Positions 1 through 7,864 of a DNA stretch of 64,000 nt are shown here, piece by piece. How positions within the stretch are numbered: position 1 is the stretch's first letter; each line of letters starts with the position of its first letter. A program made the position numbers and the translations under genes. The notes under the pieces are model-generated. The model was not told the origin of the DNA. It made no database searches and saw nothing but the letters and a program-made list of their open reading frames with translations. Source of the DNA: Sedimentitalea sp039941015 (GTDB lineage: Bacteria > Pseudomonadota > Alphaproteobacteria > Rhodobacterales > Rhodobacteraceae); NCBI RefSeq assembly GCF_039941015.1, contig NZ_JBDVFI010000013.1; one strand, 5' to 3'.

Positions 1-1674
1 CACTTTCTCGGTCTCTATGGTGCCGAACATGTCGCCGCGACCGAATTCGTCATTGGCGCGGCATTCGTCGCCATGGGCGCGTCAATTCAAGATATCCTGA
101 TCGGGCTGCTGATCGGTAACACACTGGCCGTGATGAGCTTTTGGCTAATTACCGCCCCCATCGCGGTCAAGACGCGGCTCAGTCTCTACACCTATCTCGA
201 ACAAAACATGGGGGCGCTCGTCCCGCGATTCTATAACGGGGCGAATGTGCTGATCTTCGTCGCCATTTCCGCGGCGATGATCACCGTTTCCGCCACCGCG
301 GTCCGGGCGCTCTTTGATATTCCGCCGCAGGTCTATCCTTACCCCAGCAACCTCTACTTCGCCATGATCGCTGCATCGGCAAGCGTGATCGCGGTGGCAG
401 TGGCCTACTATGGGTTCAACGTGGTGGCCGAATTCGCGACCATTTGCACCCCATGGCTGATGGTGATGTTTACGGCCGGTGGTATGGTCCTGATCCCTGC
501 GTTGAACGAGACTCTTACCGGATACACCACGCTTGCAGGTTTCTCGGATTTTGTGAATTTGGCGGGAGCGACGGTGTTTACCGGAATCAATGCCGCTGGA
601 GAACCCGGGATCGGATTGATTGAAGTCATCGGCTTCGCCTGGGCAGCCAACACCTTCGCACATTTCGGTCTCGTCGACATGGCGCTTTTGCGTTACGCGA
701 GGAAATCAATCTATGGCCTTTGCACCGCAACCGGGATGATGTTTGGCCACTACGTCGCCTGGATTTCTGCGGCCCTGATGGGGGCGGCAACCGCGTCAAT
801 CATGAAATTGAGCGTCGCGGTCGTCTCACCCGGCGACGTTGCCTACTACGCGCTCGGCGCCACTGGCTTTGTGATCGTCGTGATCGCGGGTTGGACAACG
901 GCCAACCCCAACCTCTATCGCGCCGGTCTGGCGGCACAGGCGGTCTTTCCCAACATCGCGCGCCAGAAAATCACGCTCGCTGTCGGGGCCGTGGTCGTCG
1001 TCGGAAGCTGTTTTCCGTTCATCTACCGCAGCATCCTGCCGATCCTTGCCTACGCAGGACTTGTCCTTGTGCCCATCGGCGGCGTTGTTTTCGCCGAGCA
1101 GCACATCCTTCCCAGGCTGGGAATGAAGAGCAATTGGCACCGCCTTAAAGGTGCCAAGGATAACATGCCAGCGCTGATAACTTGGGGGATCTGTCTCGCC
1201 TTCGGCTTCGGGTTGAACTTCATCAACATCATTCCCTTCGTCTATCTCTTCCTGCCAACATGGGTCCTCTCCCTTGTCTGTTATACCGTTCTGGCCAAGC
1301 AGGCAGGGGCCGGCGAAAGTTACCCCGAGGCGGAGAAGCGCGAGGCCGACTTTGATCGACGGGTGGCGGAGTACCATGCCGAGCTGGCGCGAAGGGAGAG
1401 CCATGTGCATGTCAAGGATACTTCGATCCTGACCAAGGTCATCCGCGCAATCTGGATCGTCATCGGTCTTCTGATACCGTTCGTGCTCGCGTGGCGCGTG
1501 CTTTTCAATAGCCCCGATCTCTATGCCTATTACGTCAACCGCGAGATGTTCTACGACGTCACCATCTGGTGCACGCTCATCTATTTCGTGTTTGCCTGGT
1601 GGGATCTTCAGCGAGGCAAGGCGGTGCAACGTCGTGACGTCGGGAATTCCGGTGCAGCCACACCAACGCAATGA
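1..1674 (+). CDS. NCS1-like (purine/cytosine-type) permease, 5'-truncated by window edge
   Basis: The reading frame is open from base 1, so the true start lies outside the window; the first internal ATG is at 73. About 557 residues are visible. The chain is strongly hydrophobic with roughly 12 membrane segments. The visible N-terminal stretch with GAEHVAATEF and a long Gly/Ala-rich first helix fits the NCS1 nucleobase-cation symporter family, whose members import purines, pyrimidines, allantoin or hydantoins with a cation. After about residue 440 there is a charged cytoplasmic stretch (EAEKREADFDRR) followed by two more membrane segments, an extended C-terminus. The substrate cannot be told from sequence and no partner gene is visible here. 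Confidence 0.65.
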   Translation, partial: HFLGLYGAEHVAATEFVIGAAFVAMGASIQDILIGLLIGNTLAVMSFWLITAPIAVKTRLSLYTYLEQNMGALVPRFYNGANVLIFVAISAAMITVSATAVRALFDIPPQVYPYPSNLYFAMIAASASVIAVAVAYYGFNVVAEFATICTPWLMVMFTAGGMVLIPALNETLTGYTTLAGFSDFVNLAGATVFTGINAAGEPGIGLIEVIGFAWAANTFAHFGLVDMALLRYARKSIYGLCTATGMMFGHYVAWISAALMGAATASIMKLSVAVVSPGDVAYYALGATGFVIVVIAGWTTANPNLYRAGLAAQAVFPNIARQKITLAVGAVVVVGSCFPFIYRSILPILAYAGLVLVPIGGVVFAEQHILPRLGMKSNWHRLKGAKDNMPALITWGICLAFGFGLNFINIIPFVYLFLPTWVLSLVCYTVLAKQAGAGESYPEAEKREADFDRRVAEYHAELARRESHVHVKDTSILTKVIRAIWIVIGLLIPFVLAWRVLFNSPDLYAYYVNREMFYDVTIWCTLIYFVFAWWDLQRGKAVQRRDVGNSGAATPTQ

Positions 1675-1765
1675 CACGGCACGTTATCGGTTGGTGAATA
1701 CTTTTGAGTAAGACCTAATCCTTGGTCACCGTGGTGATTTGACCGTATGAATGTCAAATGATGCT

Positions 1766-1906
1766 GTTGAATTTTGGGCGACGCTGCGTCGGAAAACCCG
1801 CGGTAGCCAGACGCGTTACTCCGATTTGGCAATCGAGATTTGCCTTAGTCTATGGGTCGTGTTTCGACTTCCGCTTAGACAATCACAGAGCTTCATGCGG
1901 TCGACT
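1766..1906 (+). pseudogene. IS5-family transposase fragment
   Basis: A short open stretch reads RGSQTRYSDLAIEICL, then VVFRLPLRQSQSFMRS, which is the conserved N-terminal block of IS5-family transposases (consensus YSDLAIET-LTL---F-LPLRQT-GF). The start and the whole catalytic DDE part are missing, so it is a dead scrap. The remaining DNA between 1675 and 2164 shows no other gene. The same transposase region occurs on the other strand near 5.1-5.3 kb and 52.1-52.2 kb. Confidence 0.65.
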
Positions 1907-2164
1907 GCTAAGCAGATGGTCTGCAAGCACGTGATTTCGACATGCAAACTGTTGAAGCTTAATCCGCCTTATAATTGATCTCTGCAACGCGGTCGGTCCG
2001 TGGCGGAGAGCTTTCAATAGCTGAGACAAGCCATGCGACCAGCTGTCATCCTAAATTGCGTGCGGGCGATGCGAGAACCTGCCCTTCAGCCTAGATTTTC
2101 TCGGAAAATAGCTTGCGCTTACCGCTCATAACTCCATATACCATCCACATGGATGGAGAATTGC

Positions 2165-2581
2165 ATGACAAATGTTAAGCAGCTGCGCGACAGACAACCC
2201 GAAAATGAAAAAATCACGATCAATCTGGGCTTTGTTGATCTTGGGCGCATCGATCTGCTGGTGCAGGAGGGGTTCTACTCAAATCGAAGTGACCTGATCC
2301 GTACCGCGATCCGCAACCAGTTGGACACACACACCAGCGTGGTCAGTCAGTCGCTTGAGCGGCACACGATGGAGCTGGGTCTGCGCGACTACTCTGTCGC
2401 AGATCTTGAGGCACTGAGGGATGCAGGCGAGATGCTGCACGTCAAGGTCGTGGGCCTTGCGCGGATCGACGCGGAAGTCACCCCGGAATTGGCGCTTCAA
2501 ACCATAGGATCTATCACGGTGCTGGGCGCCTTGCAGGCGAGTTCAGACATCAAGAAGGCACTTGCCGACCGCATCAAATAG
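2165..2581 (+). CDS. Ribbon-helix-helix (CopG-like) regulator
   Basis: A protein of 138 residues. The N-terminal part (KITINLGFVDLGRIDLLV followed by YSNRSDLIRTAIRNQL) has the beta-strand, helix, helix pattern of ribbon-helix-helix DNA-binding proteins; the C-terminal 80 residues are a separate small domain. An ATG at 2153 is also in frame, but GGAG sits 6 bases before the ATG at 2165, so 2165 is preferred. It lies 29 bases upstream of the PHB-depolymerase-like gene on the same strand and probably regulates that unit. The regulatory role is inferred from position. Confidence 0.7.
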   Translation: MTNVKQLRDRQPENEKITINLGFVDLGRIDLLVQEGFYSNRSDLIRTAIRNQLDTHTSVVSQSLERHTMELGLRDYSVADLEALRDAGEMLHVKVVGLARIDAEVTPELALQTIGSITVLGALQASSDIKKALADRIK

Positions 2582-2610
2582 GATGCTCAAACCCTAAAAA
2601 GGAAACGACC

Positions 2611-3681
2611 ATGAAACTCTTTAACGTAGGCGCGTGGCGCCCTGCGATCGATGGCGCACGCCTTTCGGATGCCAATGATCTGGTGCAACGCACTTTGGCA
2701 CAACACGGGCTTTCGTCGGGCGCGGGTCTGCCGAATTCTGGCGGAATGTCTACATTGGACAATGTGCTCGCCACGCTGTCACGGAACCACACGGGGGGGC
2801 CTACTTCTGCGGCGCTGCCCGATGGAGCCCAATTCAATCAGGACACCTATACCTGCCCCGCAGGCAGTCGGATGTACCGAACCTATGTTCCGGCGTCAGC
2901 ACGGGACGGTGCGACCGGTGTCATCATGATGCTGCATGGCTGCACCCAATCGCCCGAAGATTTTGCCGCGGGCACGGGTATGAATGAACTGGCCGAACAA
3001 CATGGCTTTGTCGTCATCTATCCAGCGCAATCGCGCGGGGACAATGCACAGTCCTGCTGGAACTGGTTCAGTCGCGGTGATCAGCGGCGGGGCAGGGGAG
3101 AGCCTGCTATTCTGGCCGGGTTGGCAACCCAAATGGCAACTGAGCATGGCATCAATCGAGACCGCACATTTGTTGCAGGTCTGTCCGCTGGCGGGGCGAT
3201 GGCCGCGATCTTGGGCGAAGCCTACCCGGATGTTTTTGCTGCGGTTGGCGCCCATTCGGGATTGCCGGTGGGTGCCGCCAAAGACGTTCCATCTGCATTT
3301 GCGGCAATGGGAGGGACCATTCTCGCGGCACCTGCGTGTATCCAAGATGGTCGGGATGTCAGAACAATTGTGTTTCATGGCGCTGCGGATGCGACGGTGC
3401 ATCCCAAGAACGGTGAAGGCATCGTTCAGCGAGCCATCAATCGGGATGCGATCAATATCCATGAGACTCGCGAACATGGAGAGGACAACGGCCGGAAATT
3501 CAAGCGGGTGATTGCAAGTGACGACACCGGCGCGGGTCTCGTCGAATACTGGATCATTGAAGGGCAGGGCCATGCCTGGTCGGGCGGTTCTGCCTCTGGC
3601 TCCTACACCGATCCAAGAGGACCGAGCGCAAGTGCAGAAATGGTCCGCTTCTTCTTTGACACGCCGAGAGAGGTAAATTGA
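2611..3681 (+). CDS. PHB-depolymerase-family esterase
   Basis: A 356-residue alpha/beta hydrolase of the Esterase_PHB type. Seen: an oxyanion-type LHGCTQSPEDFA near residue 108, the nucleophile elbow GLSAG (Ser192), a candidate acid Asp260 in FHGAADATVHP, and the base His321 in GQGHAWSGG. The first 60 residues form a linker-like segment without a signal peptide, so a cytoplasmic location is likely. Family members cleave polyhydroxyalkanoates, feruloyl esters or other short acyl esters; the exact substrate is not visible. AAAGGAAACGACC precedes the ATG. The C45-type hydrolase starts one base after its stop, so the two are probably co-translated. Confidence 0.8.
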   Translation: MKLFNVGAWRPAIDGARLSDANDLVQRTLAQHGLSSGAGLPNSGGMSTLDNVLATLSRNHTGGPTSAALPDGAQFNQDTYTCPAGSRMYRTYVPASARDGATGVIMMLHGCTQSPEDFAAGTGMNELAEQHGFVVIYPAQSRGDNAQSCWNWFSRGDQRRGRGEPAILAGLATQMATEHGINRDRTFVAGLSAGGAMAAILGEAYPDVFAAVGAHSGLPVGAAKDVPSAFAAMGGTILAAPACIQDGRDVRTIVFHGAADATVHPKNGEGIVQRAINRDAINIHETREHGEDNGRKFKRVIASDDTGAGLVEYWIIEGQGHAWSGGSASGSYTDPRGPSASAEMVRFFFDTPREVN

Positions 3682-3682
3682 A

Positions 3683-4813
3683 ATGACACAGATGACTTTG
3701 ACATTTGACGCCATCAGTGAAGACACTCCCGGCCCGAAATGGGCTGCGCGTTGGCAGCGATCATGGCCTGCTTATGAAGCCTGGTTTATGGCCCGTGGTG
3801 GCGACACTGGCCCAACGCGAACGCAGTGCGGATGCGCTTTGGAAAGGTACATGCCGGAGCTCGTGCCAGTCTATCGCAGTCTGGTTGATCTCGCGGGCGG
3901 ATCGGATCGTGCGGCGCGCTTTTTATCGACGTGGTGCCCGCCGCCCTATCTGGGGGGATGCTCGCTTGCTGCCGTTGCCGATCAGAACGAGGTGCGACTG
4001 GTGCGCAACTATGATCTGTCACCAGAGCTGAACGAAGGACTGTTGCTGCGAACGGAATGGACAGGACGCCCTGTCATGGGGATGGTCGAATTTCTCTGGG
4101 GACTCTCTGATGGCATCAACGATGCAGGGCTCAGCGTTGCTCTTGCTTACGGTGGCCGTTCGGACATTGGTGAGGGTTTTGGCATAACCACGATCCTGCG
4201 GTACGTGCTGGAGACCTGCGATACCGTGGTGCAGGCTATTGTCGCACTGAGGCGCATACCATCCCACATGGCTTACAATCTGGTGCTTGCGGATGCTTCA
4301 GGCCGAACCGCGCGTCTGGAGATATCCCCCGGGGGCGGGGTCAAGCTGATGCCGAACGCGATCGCGACAAATCACCAGAGCGGTCCGGAACAAGCGGAAC
4401 GACCCGCCTTTACGCGCAGCCACGAACGTCTAGCGCATCTGGACGGCCTGAGCGTTGCGCCAGCGGATCTAAATCAGCAGTTCCTCAACACACCTTTAAT
4501 CCAGGATCGATACACCGAAGGGTTCGGCACCCTGTTCACGGCAGAATACGATCCGAAGAGATGTGTGATGGGGCTGACGTTGGCAGGCAACCGATGGGAT
4601 CACTCGTTGAGTGAATTTGAGGAAGGGCAACGCTTTGTTACTTACACCAATGCGACAGTTGGCGTGGCGGGCACAGTAGCGTTTGACGGTGTGGACTGGT
4701 CAGCGGCGGCCCGGATCGACTGGCAGCGGTTGGCCGCAGACTACGCAAATGGCACCGAACAAGTGATCAGCGCCTATCTGCCACGCGCCGCACATGAGGA
4801 TGTAGCCGCGTAA
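3683..4813 (+). CDS. C45-type Ntn hydrolase (acyl-CoA:6-APA acyltransferase-like)
   Basis: A 376-residue protein. The GGCSLAAV motif places a potential N-terminal-nucleophile cysteine at residue 93, followed by the RNYDL segment and NHQ further on, as in the C45 peptidase/isopenicillin-N acyltransferase group. These enzymes self-cleave before the Cys and then act on amide or acyl bonds. Here the pre-Cys segment of 92 residues is long enough to be a processed alpha chain. It starts one base after the esterase stop, so it is probably translationally coupled. Substrate unknown; a partner role in acyl-ester or acyl-amide turnover with the esterase is inference. Confidence 0.7.
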   Translation: MTQMTLTFDAISEDTPGPKWAARWQRSWPAYEAWFMARGGDTGPTRTQCGCALERYMPELVPVYRSLVDLAGGSDRAARFLSTWCPPPYLGGCSLAAVADQNEVRLVRNYDLSPELNEGLLLRTEWTGRPVMGMVEFLWGLSDGINDAGLSVALAYGGRSDIGEGFGITTILRYVLETCDTVVQAIVALRRIPSHMAYNLVLADASGRTARLEISPGGGVKLMPNAIATNHQSGPEQAERPAFTRSHERLAHLDGLSVAPADLNQQFLNTPLIQDRYTEGFGTLFTAEYDPKRCVMGLTLAGNRWDHSLSEFEEGQRFVTYTNATVGVAGTVAFDGVDWSAAARIDWQRLAADYANGTEQVISAYLPRAAHEDVAA

Positions 4814-4824
4814 GCCCGATGGGA

Positions 4825-5317
4825 AAGGACGCTCGGAGACGTGGCACTGCTGCCTACACCGTGGATCTTCAGCCCGGTGCTATCCGTTGCCCGGCAAGCG
4901 ATGCTTGCATCGCTGAGAGGGCACGACCAACTGGATTTCCGCTTGGCCGTTGTCATGCGGCTGAACGCACAATGTCAGGCCGTTGCCCCGACGCGACAAT
5001 GTGGAGAGACTGGGCACCGCGATTTCGATTCCCCCGATAACTTGGCAATCGAACACATCAAGCATTGGGTCTGGCGCAGCGGCTGCCGGAAGACCATGCC
5101 CAAGGGCAGGCAGGTCTCAATCGCCAGATCTCATTAAACAGGCCACCCACCTGGCTTCGTCCGGCGCGGTGCCGATCACAGAGCGGGTGCCCCTTCGCCA
5201 ATCTAGACCGGCAGGTCCCCTTGCTGCCGCAAGCTTAAGTTTTACTCAGCCCAATTCGTCACGCGATGCTTCTGCTTGGGGAACTTGTCGCGGGATCAGC
5301 GTTAAAATTGTGCGGCA
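4825..5317 (-). pseudogene. Decayed IS5-family transposase
   Basis: On the minus strand the typical IS5 N-terminus is legible through frameshifts and stops: PHNFNADP, RDKFPKQKHRVTNWAE then a stop, GDLPV, DLAIETCL, VFRQPLRQTQ, then in another frame IEIAVPSLSTLSRRGNGLTL and finally DSTGLKIHGVG. At least five in-frame stops and several frameshifts make it non-functional. Only the N-terminal half to the first catalytic Asp region remains. It begins 11 bases past the C45 gene stop and separates that unit from the end of the catabolic operon. The 80 bases between it and the pentapeptide gene hold nothing recognisable. Confidence 0.75.
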
Positions 5318-5400
5318 GCCACAGCGTCGTGAGCGAAAAAACAGCACCCGGTATCAGCTGAGCGATGCTATGCAACAACACTTCAGCGTACCGTTCCCAA

Positions 5401-6012
5401 TCACTCCCATAGGTATCCGTACGTTACCAGTTGGGTCTGAAAGTGGCTTGGCGACGGTCCACCGACACGCATGTTGCGAAGCCATGTTCGACCGTGCACT
5501 TCCGTCTGCAGGGCTGTAACGTGACTTTCAAAACAGGCACTGTCCGCCCACACACCGCCCAGACATTCTGCCCCGCTCATGTCCACGTCGCCGCGAAACA
5601 CGGCCCGTGCGCAGGACAGACTGGAAAGCGCCTGAACATCGCGCAAATCCGTCGTCCCGTCGAGCGTGGCATCATCCAGAACAAGCGTGCCGCACATCTC
5701 GGCGCCACGCAGGTTCAGATCCCCATAGATGTCAGAGCCGTCAAGACGCAGGTCATGCCCAAAGACGGTCTCCGATCCGCGCAGTCCGGCAGTAAAATGA
5801 CAAGCCTTTAACCACGTTAGCCCTAAACAAGTGGCACCTGACAAATCCAGATTGTGCTCAAACACCGAGCCACTCAAATCGAACCCACTCAATGTCAGTC
5901 CACATAAATCTACCGGCCCGGTTACTCGGCGCCTAGTCAAGTCCAGCGCCTCACCGGGAACGAAGGGTGCGGTCAGGGCCGCACGCAACGCTTCCGAGGT
6001 AATTGGGGTCAT
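5401..6012 (-). CDS. Pentapeptide-repeat protein
   Basis: A 203-residue protein built of repeats with a hydrophobic or small residue every fifth position (for example SGFDLSGSVF, HDLRLDGSDIYGDLNLRGAEM), expected to form a right-handed beta-helix. No enzyme motif or signal peptide is seen. Its ATG overlaps the stop of the Rieske oxygenase gene by four bases, so it is the last gene of the 15-gene operon and is translationally coupled. The role is unknown; scaffold or enzyme-protection roles are known for the fold but nothing here decides. Confidence 0.8.
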   Translation of the reverse strand: MTPITSEALRAALTAPFVPGEALDLTRRRVTGPVDLCGLTLSGFDLSGSVFEHNLDLSGATCLGLTWLKACHFTAGLRGSETVFGHDLRLDGSDIYGDLNLRGAEMCGTLVLDDATLDGTTDLRDVQALSSLSCARAVFRGDVDMSGAECLGGVWADSACFESHVTALQTEVHGRTWLRNMRVGGPSPSHFQTQLVTYGYLWE

Positions 6013-7070
6013 GCGGATTCTTTCTCCGTTTCTGCCGCATCCAGCGCTTTGAAATGGGCCTTGGCGCGCTTTACCATCATCTGGCGCAGACGAGATACGC
6101 CGATGTCATGCTGGTACAGCATCTCGCGACGGCGGGCGTCTGATGGTATCGATTCCAGCATCGTGCGGTCCTGTTCCAGCACGTGCCAATGCCGGTCCTC
6201 CAACACTGCGCGATAGAGGAACCGCCAGCTTTCCGCAGCCAACCCCTGCACCTGGCGGCAACGCCAGAAAAAGCTGTGGTGGGTGTTCTCGTCAATCGGC
6301 GTCGCAAAGCCAATGATCCGGAACGGGCCGCCCGGACCCGCGCCATCGGGATAAGGAATGTCGAGACGGAAGAACATCGTCCCCTCGTCGATCACCACCT
6401 CGGTATAGTCAAAGTTGACGCCCTGTTGCGAGACACGTTCGATCTGAAAGCCCTTTTCGCGCTTTTCCAGTTTCATTGTGTCCTGTTTGGAGCCGTATGC
6501 CAGGGTGAAGCTGTCAGCGTGCAGATAGCTTGCGTGCATCGGGTCGGCCGCATTGTCGAGGCTGAGGCGATAGTTGCAATCCCAGTGGGTCATGCAGGGG
6601 AAAACCTGCCATTCGTCAGAGGTGAACTCGACTGGCGGCACAAAGTCAGGGGCTTCGGGCTGATCGGCGGACGGCATGTAGATGAACACCGCTCCGCCGG
6701 CTTCTTCAGCGGCGTAAGAGGTCAGCGCCTTGCGTCCTTCCAGCGCACAATCGGGCATCGCGGGTACACGCACAACGGTTCCGGTGCCGTCAACAGTGAC
6801 GCCATGATACCAGCAGGCGATGTTGTCGCCATGAACATGGCCAAGCGACAATTTCGCGCCGCGGTGAGGGCAGAAATCTTCGATACAGCGAACCTTGCCC
6901 GCCCCATCGCGCCACATCACCAGGTTTTCACCCGCGATCTTGCGCGCCAGCGGTTTGCCGACCTTCAGTTGGACCGAGGTGGCGACCGGCATCCAGAATC
7001 CGCCCAGCCCTTGGTTCACGTAATCTTCGACCCGGTTGCGGTTGTGGCGGTTTGTGTCATTGGCTTGCAT
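6009..7070 (-). CDS. Rieske non-heme iron oxygenase, alpha subunit type
   Basis: A 353-residue oxygenase of the phenoxybenzoate dioxygenase/vanillate demethylase class. The Rieske [2Fe-2S] ligands are present: Cys67-x-His69 in CPHRGAK and Cys86-x2-His89 in CWYHG. The mononuclear iron site shows LDNAADPMHASYLH with His179 and His184, preceded by the bridging Asp172. The fold predicts O2-dependent hydroxylation or O-/N-dealkylation of an aromatic or cyclic carboxylic acid, with electrons from a separate reductase. No ferredoxin or ferredoxin-reductase fusion is encoded nearby; a flavodoxin and an adrenodoxin-reductase-like protein lie just upstream in the same operon. Confidence 0.85.
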   Translation of the reverse strand: MQANDTNRHNRNRVEDYVNQGLGGFWMPVATSVQLKVGKPLARKIAGENLVMWRDGAGKVRCIEDFCPHRGAKLSLGHVHGDNIACWYHGVTVDGTGTVVRVPAMPDCALEGRKALTSYAAEEAGGAVFIYMPSADQPEAPDFVPPVEFTSDEWQVFPCMTHWDCNYRLSLDNAADPMHASYLHADSFTLAYGSKQDTMKLEKREKGFQIERVSQQGVNFDYTEVVIDEGTMFFRLDIPYPDGAGPGGPFRIIGFATPIDENTHHSFFWRCRQVQGLAAESWRFLYRAVLEDRHWHVLEQDRTMLESIPSDARRREMLYQHDIGVSRLRQMMVKRAKAHFKALDAAETEKESA

Positions 7071-7084
7071 TGGCTTGCTCCCCT

Positions 7085-7345
7085 TCAGGCCCCGATGCCG
7101 TGTTCGGCATGGGCGGCATCATGTGATGCGTTGATCTGTTTCAATTCGTCCTCGAACACGTCGAGAGTCCATTCGCCGGATTGCCCCGAGGGACGTGCGA
7201 CGCTCTTGGCGTTCAGTTGTTCGATAACCAGCGCGAAGTCATGGCAGCCAGTTTCGTAGACCCGTTCAAGCTCGGTCGCAAATGTGGTTTCCGCCTCGCT
7301 CAGGGGGCGGCCTTTGGATTGGGTGCGCAGTGCGGGGTCCTGCAT
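7085..7345 (-). CDS. Small conserved helical protein next to Rieske oxygenase
   Basis: An 86-residue soluble protein without cysteines suitable for a metal centre. Its pattern (TFATELERVYETGCHDFALVI, then a Trp-containing segment ending FEDELKQINASHDAA) predicts three helices and resembles small 'recombinase-like HTH' proteins that I recall beside Rieske dioxygenase genes; that resemblance is from memory. AGGAGGACACC precedes the ATG. It sits 14 bases upstream of the oxygenase gene, so an accessory or regulatory role for the oxygenase is likely but unproven. Confidence 0.6.
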   Translation of the reverse strand: MQDPALRTQSKGRPLSEAETTFATELERVYETGCHDFALVIEQLNAKSVARPSGQSGEWTLDVFEDELKQINASHDAAHAEHGIGA

Positions 7346-7399
7346 GGTGTCCTCCTAGTCTAAGATAATAAATAGGTCATGGGTGGTGAAATCGGAGTG

Positions 7400-7864
7400 T
7401 CAGGCGGCCTGACTCAATCGCTCCTGGGCCAGCTCGACCATTGCCTGTGCCCAGGGAAAGGCCAGGTCCTCAGCGAGATCGTCGCCGGAGGCATCATGAA
7501 TGATACGGTCGCCCAACTGGGATGCGCCATGTGCCGCCATCAGTGCCGCCAGTTTTTCGCTGCCTTGTGCAAAGGTATCGTATTCGCGATCTCCCAACCC
7601 AAAGATGGCAAAGTGTACACCATTCAGATCAGGGGTTTCGTCCGCCATCGCCTCGGCGAAGGGTTGCGCAGACGCGGGCAAATCGCCGTCGCCATAGGTC
7701 GAGCAGACCAGCAGGTAAAAGCAATCTGAGTCAAAGTCGGCAGGCGCAAAATCTTCGAGGTTTTCGCAGGCCACCTCGTGCGCATCTTCCAACTCGGCCT
7801 GGATATCATCCGCCAACATTTCGGCGTTGCCGGTTTCGGTTCCATACAGAAGGGTGATTTTCAT
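7400..7864 (-). CDS. Flavodoxin
   Basis: A 154-residue short-chain flavodoxin: FMN phosphate loop YGTETGNAE near residue 7, STYGDGDLP near residue 60 and FGLGDREYDTF near residue 90. The upstream open frame extends to 8068, but the ATG at 7864 shares a base with the stop of the preceding reductase gene and begins the conserved strand MKITLLYG. It carries one or two electrons on FMN. Being between an NAD(P)H-type flavoprotein and a Rieske oxygenase, it is the likely electron shuttle to the oxygenase (inference). Confidence 0.85.
   Translation of the reverse strand: MKITLLYGTETGNAEMLADDIQAELEDAHEVACENLEDFAPADFDSDCFYLLVCSTYGDGDLPASAQPFAEAMADETPDLNGVHFAIFGLGDREYDTFAQGSEKLAALMAAHGASQLGDRIIHDASGDDLAEDLAFPWAQAMVELAQERLSQAA

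Noticed and set aside
4983..5519. 178-codon plus-strand frame after the C45 gene
   Set aside because: It is antisense to the IS5 pseudogene and the end of the pentapeptide gene, with no recognisable domain.
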